The notes under the pieces were generated by a model that made no database searches, was not told where the DNA came from, and saw only the letters and a program-made list of their open reading frames with translations. A program made the translations under genes and the position numbers. 64,000 nucleotides of DNA from Bradyrhizobium sp. DOA9 (lineage in GTDB: Bacteria; Pseudomonadota; Alphaproteobacteria; Rhizobiales; Xanthobacteraceae): positions 5,524,741 through 5,588,740 of the forward strand of contig NZ_DF820425.1 of assembly GCF_000617845.2 (NCBI RefSeq). The letters are read 5' to 3'. This document shows, piece by piece, positions 34,392-41,869 of this stretch (the stretch's first letter is position 1; every line of letters starts with the position of its first letter).

Positions 34392-34802
34392 TCACGGACC
34401 GGTCTGGACGATGGTCGACGAATTGACGATGCCGAACTGCGCCACCGTGCCCGCATTCATCGTGCCGAGCTGCGAGATCAGGCTGGTCGCCGACTGGCCG
34501 GCCTGGCCGACATAGGCGAGATTGTTGGCCCCCGCCTGCCCGATCGATGCGGAATTCGTTCCGCCGAACTGCAGGACGCCCGTGGCGTTGTTGGTGCCGT
34601 TCTGGGTGACGGTCGCGCCGGTCGTGCCCCCGATCATGAACACGCCCGCCAGGTTGAGCTGGCTGTTCTGGTTCAGCACGACGGGCGGTCCGCCGACCGA
34701 CACGATGGTCTTGATGTCGGCTGTTTGTGCTTCCGCCGAAAGGAGGCTCGCCAGGTACAGAGCGAGCGTTGCGGCACATGCGCCGCCGAGATGACGTTTC
34801 AT
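34392..34802 (-). CDS. Curlin-repeat protein
   Basis: A 136-residue protein. ATG 34802 follows GAGGCATGTC and starts a signal peptide (MKRHLGGACAATLALYLASLLSAEA). After a short lead-in, repeats run to the C-terminus: TQNGTNNATGVLQFGGTNSA, GQAGANNLAYVGQAG, SQLGTMNAGTVAQFGIVNSS. Gln, Asn, Gly and Ala/Ser occupy the conserved curlin positions. Fourth-to-last curlin-type gene of the cluster, 45 bases before the next. Predicted extracellular amyloid subunit. Confidence 0.83.
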   Translation of the reverse strand: MKRHLGGACAATLALYLASLLSAEAQTADIKTIVSVGGPPVVLNQNSQLNLAGVFMIGGTTGATVTQNGTNNATGVLQFGGTNSASIGQAGANNLAYVGQAGQSATSLISQLGTMNAGTVAQFGIVNSSTIVQTGP

Positions 34803-34828
34803 GACATGCCTCGCCACTTCGAATCCGC

Positions 34829-35221
34829 TCACGGCGCCTGCTGGAGGACAGTCGATCCGTTCAGGATCCCGAGCTGTCCGACACCGGCAGAGTTGTTCGC
34901 GCCGATCTGGCCGATCAGGCTCGAATTGGAGCCGCCGGACTGGCCGGTGAGTGCGGTGTTGGTTGCGGTCGCGGTGGTGCCGCCCTGCCCGATCAGGGAG
35001 GTGTTGACCGTGAGCAGCGAGCCCGTCTGCAAGGTCGTCGCGCTATTGGTGGCCCCGAACTGCATCGTTGTGGCGCTGTTGCTGGTGCCGCCGCTCTGCG
35101 AAATGAACGAATTGTTGGTCGTGCCGAATTGCAGCACGCTGGCCGAGTTGCCGGCCCGGGCATCGGCTGTCGTCAGTGCACCGAATGCCGCCAGAGTCGC
35201 AATGAAATAAGTGATCCGCAT
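34829..35221 (-). CDS. Curlin-repeat protein
   Basis: A 130-residue protein from ATG 35221, preceded by GCGGAGGACA. Signal peptide MRITYFIATLAAFGALTTADARA, then repeats GNSASVLQFGTTNNSFISQS, TSNSATTMQFGATNSATTLQ, SLIGQGGTTATAT, GQSGGSNSSLIGQIGANNSA and GQLGILNGSTVLQQ. The Q-x-G-x-x-N pattern is clear but Ser/Thr-rich. It lies after an 11-bp hairpin (35296-35323) that separates it from the preceding curlin-type gene, and 27 bases before the next. Confidence 0.85.
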   Translation of the reverse strand: MRITYFIATLAAFGALTTADARAGNSASVLQFGTTNNSFISQSGGTSNSATTMQFGATNSATTLQTGSLLTVNTSLIGQGGTTATATNTALTGQSGGSNSSLIGQIGANNSAGVGQLGILNGSTVLQQAP

Positions 35222-35295
35222 GTCATGTCCTCCGCGAGAATGAGCGAGCGTCGCAATTGACCGCCCTGCCCGGTAGCGGTGCTCCAGAGAGTGGC

Positions 35296-35323
35296 CCGGA
35301 CGCACCGATCCGGGTGCGTCCGG
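35296..35323. promoter_or_regulatory. Intercistronic hairpin in the curlin-repeat cluster
   Basis: CCGGACGCACC (35296-35306), a six-base loop, and the exact complement GGTGCGTCCGG (35313-35323), extendable with one mismatch. It falls between the first curlin-repeat gene (stop 35341) and the second (start 35221). No T-run follows on the minus strand, so an mRNA-stabilising or processing hairpin that raises expression of the upstream gene is more likely than a terminator. Confidence 0.6.
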
Positions 35324-35340
35324 CCCAAACCAACCGTGGC

Positions 35341-35742
35341 TCAGTTCGCCGTCTGCGAGACGGAGCTGCCGTTGATGCCGAACACGCTGAGCTGGCCGAC
35401 GGCGGCGGAGTTGTTCTGGAGCGCGGCGGGCCCGAACGAGTTCTGGGTGATCGCACTGCCGTTGTTGCCGAGCGCCACCTGGCCGGTGGTCGCCGAGTTC
35501 TGCACGCCGATCTGGTTCACGGTGCTGCCGTTGTTGAGCGAGACCGAGCTGGTGCCCTGCATCGTCGTCGCACTGTTGATGATGCCGAGCTGGCTGGTCG
35601 ACGAGGTGGAGTTGGTGAGGCCCTGCTGCGAAACGCTCGAGCCGTTCACGAGGCCGACCTGCACCGTGGTGGAGGTGTTGTCGGCTTGGGCTGCGGAGGA
35701 CAGAGCGAGCACGGCAACGGATGCAAAAAACAATTTACGCAT
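35341..35742 (-). CDS. Curlin-repeat protein, candidate major subunit
   Basis: A 133-residue protein from ATG 35742 after AAGGGATACTCC. Signal peptide MRKLFFASVAVLALSSAAQA, then repeats VQVGLVNGSSVSQQGLTNST, SQLGIINSATTMQG, NQIGVQNSATTGQVALGNNG, ITQNSFGPAALQNNSAAVGQ and QLSVFGINGSSVSQ. Ser/Asn/Gln/Gly-rich like CsgA, and the first curlin-type gene after the response regulator, so perhaps the most expressed. There is a 134-base gap to the regulator stop, with no obvious terminator. Confidence 0.85.
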   Translation of the reverse strand: MRKLFFASVAVLALSSAAQADNTSTTVQVGLVNGSSVSQQGLTNSTSSTSQLGIINSATTMQGTSSVSLNNGSTVNQIGVQNSATTGQVALGNNGSAITQNSFGPAALQNNSAAVGQLSVFGINGSSVSQTAN

Positions 35743-35875
35743 GGAGTATCCCTTTCTGGCCAAGTTGTCTGACTGGTTTCGGATGCCTTCCCGGAAAGAG
35801 GCCGACATCGTAGGGATGACACTGAACCGATCGTGGCCGGCGCGACAGACTGCAGTTCATGCTAGTCGCTACGGA

Positions 35876-36517
35876 CTAGACGCTGCGTGTCGTCTCGGCC
35901 TGGCGTCCCATGCTGTCGATCAGCCGCACCACCTCGATCGGCGTACGCAGCTCCAGCTTGCGCATCATTCTGGCACGATGGACCTTCGCCGTCACTTCGC
36001 TCACGCCAAGTCTTGCGGCGATCTGCTTGGCGACGAGCCCTTCGGCCATCAACAGCATGATCTCGCGCTCTCTGGCCGTCAGCGTGTCGACGCGCTGGCG
36101 GGCTTCACGGACGCTATCCTCGCGTTGCAGCCGCCTGCGGTCGCGTTCGATGCCGTGCCTGATCGCATCGAGAATTTCCTGCTCGCGAAAGGGCTTTGGC
36201 AGGAACTCGACCGCGCCGCGCTTCATCGCCTCGACCGAAACGCGGACGTCGGAGTAGCCGCTGATGAAGACGATCGGAATGGACACGCCCGTCTCGGCCA
36301 GCCGGCGCTGAAGCTCGAGCCCGGTCGGCGACGTCCCGGGAAACCGCACATCGAGCACGAGGCACGACGGTCCTCCGGCAAGATTCTCGGCGAGAAACTC
36401 GTCGGTCGACGCGAACAACTTCACCTGATGCCCGGTCTCCTCGCAGAGACTTCCGATCGCGGCTCGAATCTGGGCTTCGTCGTCAACGACATAAACTGTG
36501 GCTGTGTCTGAACTCAT
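35876..36517 (-). CDS. FixJ/NarL-like two-domain response regulator
   Basis: A 213-residue regulator. The receiver (1-120) has VVDDEAQ, the acceptor Asp in LVLDVRFPG, ISGYSD and the Lys in PKPF, all intact. A Q-rich linker leads to a LuxR-type helix-turn-helix (about 145-200): LTAREREIMLLMAEGLVAK and SEVTAKVHRARMMRKL. This arrangement is that of the FixJ/TodT/NodW group. ATG 36517 follows GGAGCCC; an in-frame TTG at 36523 is less likely. No kinase gene is adjacent. It is upstream of and co-directional with the curlin-repeat cluster, so it may control it (inference). Confidence 0.9.
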   Translation of the reverse strand: MSSDTATVYVVDDEAQIRAAIGSLCEETGHQVKLFASTDEFLAENLAGGPSCLVLDVRFPGTSPTGLELQRRLAETGVSIPIVFISGYSDVRVSVEAMKRGAVEFLPKPFREQEILDAIRHGIERDRRRLQREDSVREARQRVDTLTAREREIMLLMAEGLVAKQIAARLGVSEVTAKVHRARMMRKLELRTPIEVVRLIDSMGRQAETTRSV

Positions 36518-37104
36518 GGGCAAAGGGCTCCCCGGCTCGGGGCTCGATGAAATGGCAACGAGCTATCCATTCTTCCTGCAAGCGAGATCAAGGTGCTTGG
36601 ATGATTCGCAGATCAAGCGAAGCGCGTCGGTCTGCCGGTTCGATGTCATAGAGCCAACGCGCGCCGGAGGCGAGTGAAGGCGTTCACATATCGGGCTTGG
36701 TGATGGCAGGGCTTCGATGTTGTCCCTGACGGCAACGTGGCGCGACGCCATCGAGAATGCGGCAACGCTGCGTCGTCGGATCGCCGGCTGCGTCATGGCC
36801 TCGTCACCCATGCGCCGACTCGACGCCGGCTGCCGGCCGCTGAGGCCGGATCAGACGGGACGTTCAGTCAGCCTATCGAGTTCGATACCGCGCGCCCCAT
36901 ATCGATACGCTCGGTATGCATCCCGATCAATCACGAAAAACAGCGCCCCATCCGCTTTACTATTGGATGATGCGGAACGCCCGACCGTCAGCCCGGCGAC
37001 GACGACATACTGACGTTCGATACTGATTTTTGATGCTTTACAACCATAGCGAGCTTACCACTTTTTCCCGATTCCCCGAAATCATTTAAATCGGCGAGTT
37101 TTAC
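36518..37104. other. Intergenic region between divergent response-regulator and MacA-like genes
   Basis: A 587-base stretch with no convincing gene. Short open frames on both strands lack ribosome sites and familiar composition. The last 90 bases before 37105 are AT-rich relative to the rest (TGATTTTTGATGC, TTTAAAT-like CATTTAAATCGG), suiting a promoter for the export operon. It must also hold the promoter of the response-regulator gene. Confidence 0.6.
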
Positions 37105-38526
37105 ATGCGATTTGTGCCAGCATTTGCCTTGCTCGGAACTGCATGCGGCCTCGCTGCGATCTACGCCGGTCAGGGCACGATCGCCGGCGCTGCCGGGAGC
37201 GCGGCGGACACGGCGGCTCGCGCCTATGAGCAGACCAGACGGCTGCTCGTGCCCGGCGGCCGCGCAGCGCCGACCTTCGGGTCGGATGCTCCCCTGTTCC
37301 GCTATGCCTCGATCCAGCGCGGCAGCGTCGAGCAGACCGTCACCGTCACCGGCGCCCTGCAGCCGGTCAAGACGATCGAGGTGGGATCGCAACTGTCGGG
37401 GCAACTCGCCCGTGTCTATGTCGACTTCAACGACCCCGTCACCAGGGATCAGCCGCTCGCCCTGATCGATCCGCGCAGTTTTGCGGCCAAGGTCGACGAG
37501 GCCAGGGCGTCGCTGGCCGTCGCCAATGCCCTGGTCGACATCGCCAGGGCCAAGCTCGATCGCGCCAGGATCGACCTGCAGAACGCGAGGGGTAGCCGCG
37601 ACGTGCTCGCGGCCAAGCTCGACAGCGCGCAAGCGGTGAAGTCCTCGGCCCAGAAGACGCTGCAGCGCAAGCTGGCGCTGCAATCGCAGAACGTGGTGGC
37701 GACGACGGCGGTCGACGACGCGCAGACCGAGTTCACCGCGCGCCTCGCCCAGGAACGTGAAGCCGAGATCCTGATGTCCCTCAACTCCTTTTCGGTGGAG
37801 GGTGCACAGGCCGACGTCCGCCGCATCGAGGCGGAGCTGCAACAAGCCCGCATGGCGGTGCCGGAGAAAGCCGCCGTTCTCGCCGCAGCCCAGGCCGATC
37901 TCGACCGCACCGTGATCCGTTCGCCGATCGACGGCGTCATAGTCGGCAGGTTCGTCAACGAGGGGCAGACGCTCGCGGTCGGACTGGAAGCGCGCACCAC
38001 CTTCATGGTGGCACACCGCCTGGAGGACATGGAAATTCACGCGCAGGTCGATGAAGCCGATATCGGTCGCATCGCGCCCGGACAGCACGCGCATTTCACC
38101 GTCGACGCCTACCCGGACCGCCGCTTCGAGGCCGTGGTGCGACAGGTGCGCAAGGCGCCGCAGACCCAGCAGCACGTCGTCACCTATACCGTGGTGCTGG
38201 CGACTGCCAATCTCGACGGCGCACTGCTGCCGGGAATGACCGCCCTCGTGAAGATCGTCATCGAACGGCAGGACGACGTGCTGAAAGTGCCGCTCGCCGC
38301 GTTGCGCTTCCAGCCGACCGGCACGCGGCCGGACACCGGACGCAGCAGTGTTTGGGTGCGCACCGCCAGCGGCGCGCTGCAGCGCGTCGCGGTGACCGTC
38401 GGCGCCGCCGGCACCGAGCAGGTCGCGCTCCGGAGCGGAGACCTCGTCGAGGGCAGCGAGGTCGCCGTCGGCCAGGCCATCCGCCCGGCGGGCATGGAAA
38501 TTCTCGGAATCAGGTTCGGGTCATGA
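37105..38526 (+). CDS. MacA/HlyD-like periplasmic adaptor (efflux RND/ABC-type membrane fusion protein)
   Basis: A 473-residue membrane fusion protein. An N-terminal hydrophobic anchor precedes the biotinyl-lipoyl half motif (GSQLSGQLARVYVDFNDPVTRDQPLALIDP, split here as two adjacent segments), a long coiled-coil hairpin (about 135-250, Ala/Glu/Gln-rich with ARASLAVANALVDIARAKL), the second lipoyl half with DRTVIRSPIDGVIVGRFVNEG, and a beta-barrel plus C-terminal domain. This is the MacA pattern. It overlaps the ATPase gene by four bases (ATGA). It would bridge the inner-membrane ABC pump to an outer-membrane channel not encoded here. Confidence 0.9.
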   Translation: MRFVPAFALLGTACGLAAIYAGQGTIAGAAGSAADTAARAYEQTRRLLVPGGRAAPTFGSDAPLFRYASIQRGSVEQTVTVTGALQPVKTIEVGSQLSGQLARVYVDFNDPVTRDQPLALIDPRSFAAKVDEARASLAVANALVDIARAKLDRARIDLQNARGSRDVLAAKLDSAQAVKSSAQKTLQRKLALQSQNVVATTAVDDAQTEFTARLAQEREAEILMSLNSFSVEGAQADVRRIEAELQQARMAVPEKAAVLAAAQADLDRTVIRSPIDGVIVGRFVNEGQTLAVGLEARTTFMVAHRLEDMEIHAQVDEADIGRIAPGQHAHFTVDAYPDRRFEAVVRQVRKAPQTQQHVVTYTVVLATANLDGALLPGMTALVKIVIERQDDVLKVPLAALRFQPTGTRPDTGRSSVWVRTASGALQRVAVTVGAAGTEQVALRSGDLVEGSEVAVGQAIRPAGMEILGIRFGS

Positions 38527-39248
38527 CCGCCGCTGCCCCCCTCATCAGCCTCCAGTCGGTCAGCAGGACCTATCGCACCGAGGGCGTCGCGGTGGCCGCG
38601 GTGCGCAATGTCAGCTTCGACATCGCACAGGGCGAGATCGTCGCGGTGATGGGACCGTCCGGCTCCGGCAAGTCGACGCTGATGAACATGATCGGATTGC
38701 TCGACCTGCCGAGCGAGGGCGCAGTCTATCTCCAGGGCGCCAACGTCGCCGATCTCACCGAAGATCGCCGGTCGTCCCTGCGCGCCCGCAGCATCGGCTT
38801 CGTGTTCCAATCCTACAATCTGCTCGCGCGCCACGATGCGATCGAGAACGTCGCTTTGCCGCTGGTCTATTGCGGCATCGCGCGCAAGGAACGGCTGGCG
38901 CGCGCGGAAGCGAGCCTTCGGGCGGTCGGCATGCTGCACCGGGCCCATCACTTCCCGCGGCAGCTCTCCGGCGGCGAGCAACAGCGCGTCGCAATCGCGC
39001 GCGCACTGATCGCCTCTCCCCTGATCGTGCTCGCCGACGAGCCCACCGGCGCGCTCGACAGCCGCACCGGCGCCGAGATCCTGTCCCTGTTCGCCGCGCT
39101 CAACCGGACCGGCCAGACCGTCGTCATGATCACCCACGATCCCGGCATCGCCACGCAGTGCCGGCGCACGATCCACCTGCATGACGGCGAGCTCGTCAGC
39201 GACGAGAGGGTGGCGGAGCTGCTGCCGAGTCGGAGCACGGTGTCATGA
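38523..39248 (+). CDS. ABC transporter ATP-binding protein, MacB/LolD type
   Basis: A 241-residue ATPase. Walker A is GPSGSGKST (about residues 44-52), the Q loop is FVFQSYNLL, the signature is LSGGEQQR, Walker B is LIVLADEPTGALD and the switch His is in MITHDPG. The SYNLLARHDAIENV and DEPTGALDSRTG features mark the MacB/LolD/FtsE subfamily. ATG 38523 overlaps the adaptor stop; the earlier open frame to 38352 is antisense-like noise. It is the second gene of the operon; the permease gene overlaps it by four bases, giving a split MacB. Confidence 0.93.
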   Translation: MTAAAPLISLQSVSRTYRTEGVAVAAVRNVSFDIAQGEIVAVMGPSGSGKSTLMNMIGLLDLPSEGAVYLQGANVADLTEDRRSSLRARSIGFVFQSYNLLARHDAIENVALPLVYCGIARKERLARAEASLRAVGMLHRAHHFPRQLSGGEQQRVAIARALIASPLIVLADEPTGALDSRTGAEILSLFAALNRTGQTVVMITHDPGIATQCRRTIHLHDGELVSDERVAELLPSRSTVS

Positions 39249-40468
39249 CGATGCTCCAGGGCTTCCAGATCGCGTTGCACGCCCTGCGCCTCAATCCGCT
39301 GCGCAGCTTCCTCACCATGCTCGGCATCGTGATCGGCGTCGCCTCGATCGTGACGGTGTTCGCGATCGGATCCGGCGCGCAGCTGCGTCTGCAGGAGCAG
39401 ATCCGCTCGATCGGCGCCAACGTGCTGATGATCACCCCCGGCGCGGTCTATCAGGGCGGCGTGCGTCTCAAGGACGGCAGCAAGCTGACGATGACCGAGA
39501 GCGACGTGCAGGCCATTCTCGAGCAGATCCCGGAAATCCAGGCCGCGGCCGGTTCCATCGCCGGGACCGCGCAGGTGATCCACGAGGGCAAGAACTGGAA
39601 CACGACGATCAACGGCACGACCACCGGCCACTTCATGGTGCGCGACTGGCAGCTGGCGGCCGGGCGCTATTTCTCCGCCACCGAGGAAGCCGGCGCCGGC
39701 AAGGTCGTGATCCTCGGAAGCACGGTCGCGCGCGAGCTGTTCGCACCCGGCGACGATCCCATCGGCGCGCAGATCAGGATCATGAAGGTCCCGCTCGAGG
39801 TGGTCGGCGTGCTCGACCGCAAGGGACCGGCCCAGGACGACGTCGCCTTCGTGCCGCTCACCACGGCCAAGCTGCGCTTCCTCGGCAGCGCCAGCAACAT
39901 CAACCGCGACTCCGTCGCCTACATCATCGCCAAGGTGGCCGCGGACGGCCAGATGGCGGGCGCGCGAGCGGAGATCGAGAACCTGCTGCGGCAGCGCCAT
40001 CGCATCCCCGCCGGCCAGGAAGACGACTTCAAGGTCCAGGACCCGGCCGCCGCCATGGAGGCGCAGCAGGGCGCGATCCGCACCGTCGCGCTGCTGCTCG
40101 TCGCGATCGCCTCGGTCTCGCTGCTCGTCGGCGGCATCAGCATCATGAACGTCATGATCGTGTCGGTCACCGAGCGCACGCGGGAGATCGGCATCCGCCG
40201 GGCACTCGGCGGGCGGATGCGCGACATCCGTCTGCAGTTTCTGTGCGAAGCGCTCGTCCTCTGCCTGCTCGGCGGCGCCATCGGCGTCGCCGGCGGCATC
40301 ACGCTCTCGATGACGGTCGCCCGCATGGCCGGGTGGGTCACCTCGATCGACGGCCAGGCGATCGGCCTGTCTCTCGTCTTCTCGATCGCGACCGGCCTCG
40401 TCTTCGGTTTCTATCCAGCCCACAAGGCGTCCAAGCTGAGCCCGATCGAGGCGCTCAAGACGGAGTGA
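39245..40468 (+). CDS. MacB-type ABC transporter permease
   Basis: A 407-residue FtsX/MacB-family permease. One membrane helix near residues 25-45 is followed by a large periplasmic domain (about 50-280, MacB_PCD) and three C-terminal helices with the conserved cytoplasmic segment TERTREIGIRRALGGRMRDI. The final KASKLSPIEALKTE is the family's usual end. With the ATPase and adaptor it forms a complete inner-membrane tripartite pump core. Substrates of relatives are antibiotics, siderophores, lipopeptides or small peptides. The start overlaps the ATPase stop. Confidence 0.92.
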   Translation: MTMLQGFQIALHALRLNPLRSFLTMLGIVIGVASIVTVFAIGSGAQLRLQEQIRSIGANVLMITPGAVYQGGVRLKDGSKLTMTESDVQAILEQIPEIQAAAGSIAGTAQVIHEGKNWNTTINGTTTGHFMVRDWQLAAGRYFSATEEAGAGKVVILGSTVARELFAPGDDPIGAQIRIMKVPLEVVGVLDRKGPAQDDVAFVPLTTAKLRFLGSASNINRDSVAYIIAKVAADGQMAGARAEIENLLRQRHRIPAGQEDDFKVQDPAAAMEAQQGAIRTVALLLVAIASVSLLVGGISIMNVMIVSVTERTREIGIRRALGGRMRDIRLQFLCEALVLCLLGGAIGVAGGITLSMTVARMAGWVTSIDGQAIGLSLVFSIATGLVFGFYPAHKASKLSPIEALKTE

Positions 40469-40510
40469 GAGCATGCCGGGATGTTCGCAAAGGCCAGGGA
40501 GGCATCAGCC

Positions 40511-40828
40511 ATGAGCTCGGATCCGAAAGACTTGATCCTACCGACGCCGCGCGAACGGGAGCTGATGACGCTGATCGCGCGGGGGATGCAGAACAAGAAC
40601 ATCGCCTACGAGCTCAACATCTCGGAGAACACGGTGCGGGCGCACATCGGCAACATCATGCGCAAGTACCGGTTTCAGAACAGAACGCAGATCGCGATCG
40701 CCTTCGCCCTGCACACAGCGCCGTCGTCGCTCCGCCGGGATCTCGCCAAGACCGAGCTCTATCCGGCCGCGACGAAGCCGGCGCAGGCGCTTGCACCGAA
40801 TCCACGGACGCAGACCGCGCCGGATTGA
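40511..40828 (+). CDS. Stand-alone LuxR-type helix-turn-helix protein
   Basis: A 105-residue protein made almost only of a LuxR/NarL DNA-binding domain (about residues 8-75): PTPRERELMTLIARGMQNKN and SENTVRAHIGNIMRKY. A Pro/Ala-rich tail follows. There is no receiver or autoinducer domain, so it resembles GerE-type solo regulators. GGGAGG before the ATG at 40511 fixes this start over the ATG at 40481. It lies 42 bases after the permease gene and is likely co-transcribed with it, perhaps regulating it or the curlin-repeat locus. Confidence 0.85.
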   Translation: MSSDPKDLILPTPRERELMTLIARGMQNKNIAYELNISENTVRAHIGNIMRKYRFQNRTQIAIAFALHTAPSSLRRDLAKTELYPAATKPAQALAPNPRTQTAPD

Positions 40829-40879
40829 AGGGCTGCGGCCACCACCCCTTGCGTAGCCCGACGGGCAAAACACGCGAGC

Positions 40880-41480
40880 GCTAGGTCAACGCACGATGCC
40901 GAAAATATTCCACTTTACCGAAATTCGGAAATCTCGTATGCATTGCGCAACCCGGCCCAAGGAAGAGGGGCGTATCGCGATCGTCACGAACGCGGGCCGG
41001 GGGCGGTGGACGCGGGCCACATCGGCGCGAAAAGCTTCGCAGGGCGGGTAACCGCGAGCGAAGACCTCGTGCCAACGACGGGTGCGGTTCGCGTACGGCA
41101 AAATCGTGTGGTCCTGACGCCCGGGGTCTGTGCGTCAAGTCTTGTGGTGATGGGGCGGCCCAACCGGGCACGCGCATCAGCTATCGGCAAGGCGACGGGG
41201 GCAATAGTGCATCGCTCCCCGAGGAGAGCGCGACATAAGCCGTAAAGCCACTGCGCAGGGAAGGCCGGATGTTTGGCTTCACCTGTATGCCGCTGTGCAA
41301 ATTCTTGTTGCCACCTATCGCACAGTGGACCGTGGGTGCCCGGCCGGCACCCGGTCTTCCCTGCGCCCTTTTCCATTGGGGCCGAGGTGATCATGCAAAG
41401 CTCGGGCGAGATCAGCCGCGAGGAGGCGAAGGCGTGCCTGCGCGCAGGTTGCGAATTGAAGAACGCCGTTGCCCACCCCA
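40880..41480. repeat. Long intergenic repeat region, Bradyrhizobium type (no credible gene)
   Basis: About 600 bases without a believable gene. Open frames on both strands translate to Arg/Pro/Ala-rich peptides (for example RCTIAPVALPIADARARLG and DAQTPGVRTTRFCRTRTAPV on the minus strand) that I recognise as spurious proteins occurring over and over in Bradyrhizobium annotations. That points to a dispersed, conserved, non-coding repeat rather than a protein. The part at 41260-41480 includes TTCACCTGTATGCCGCTGTG. Function unknown. Recognition is from memory, not a search. Confidence 0.6.
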
Positions 41481-41485
41481 CACTC

Positions 41486-41572
41486 CGTCATTGCGAGGAG
41501 CCCTTGCGACGAAGCAATCCAGACTGCCTCCGCGGAAGCAGTCTGGATTGCTTCGCTGCGTTCGCAATGACG
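41486..41572. repeat. Palindromic intergenic repeat, family A (copy 2)
   Basis: An 87-base element with the same outer (CGTCATTGCGA / TCGCAATGACG) and inner (GAAGCAATCCAGACTG / CAGTCTGGATTGCTTC) arms as the copy at 2335-2414. The two copies differ in the middle by an insertion and several substitutions, as expected for old copies. It lies inside the long repeat region upstream of the phosphatase gene. Confidence 0.85.
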
Positions 41573-41605
41573 GTGTTGAGGCAGCTGTGTGCCGCAAAGT
41601 CAGCT

Positions 41606-41742
41606 CTCGTGCCCCGGACGCGCTGCAACGCCCCTCGCGTTGCGGCGCAGAGCCGGGGCCCATGCATCAGCGAGTCCGCAGCCTGCTGGGTCTCGGCTCT
41701 GCGCAGCAGCGTAAGATCGCTGCAGCGCGTCCGGGACACGAG
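41606..41742. repeat. Palindromic intergenic repeat, family B (copy 1)
   Basis: A 137-base element bounded by CTCGTGCCCCGGACGCGCTGC and, inverted, GCAGCGCGTCCGGGACACGAG. The interior holds a second inverted pair, GCGCAGAGCCGGGGCCCA and its partner GGTCTCGGCTCTGCGC. A second copy with the same termini lies at 62803-62932, upstream of the SDR gene at 62773. I recognise the pattern as a common Bradyrhizobium repeat. Confidence 0.82.
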
Positions 41743-41869
41743 CCTACCACTCCCCCTCCCCCGCCTCTTGCAACGTCCAGGACTCTTGTAACAAAACCGT
41801 CACGCAACGAAACTAGACGAAGCTGCGAGCCGCCAATGCGGCCATTCGCCTCGCTGAGGAGAGACTTTG

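Noticed and set aside
33792..35210. A 472-codon plus-strand open frame across the curlin-repeat cluster
   Set aside because: Antisense to four genes with signal peptides and repeats; its sequence is repetitive only because the curlin repeats are.
36563..36811. An 82-codon minus-strand open frame in the divergent promoter region
   Set aside because: No ribosome site, no recognisable composition, and it would crowd the promoter region of the response regulator.
40984..41481. A 165-codon minus-strand open frame
   Set aside because: The peptide is of the Arg/Pro/Ala-rich type that I know as a recurring spurious annotation; better explained as repeat DNA.
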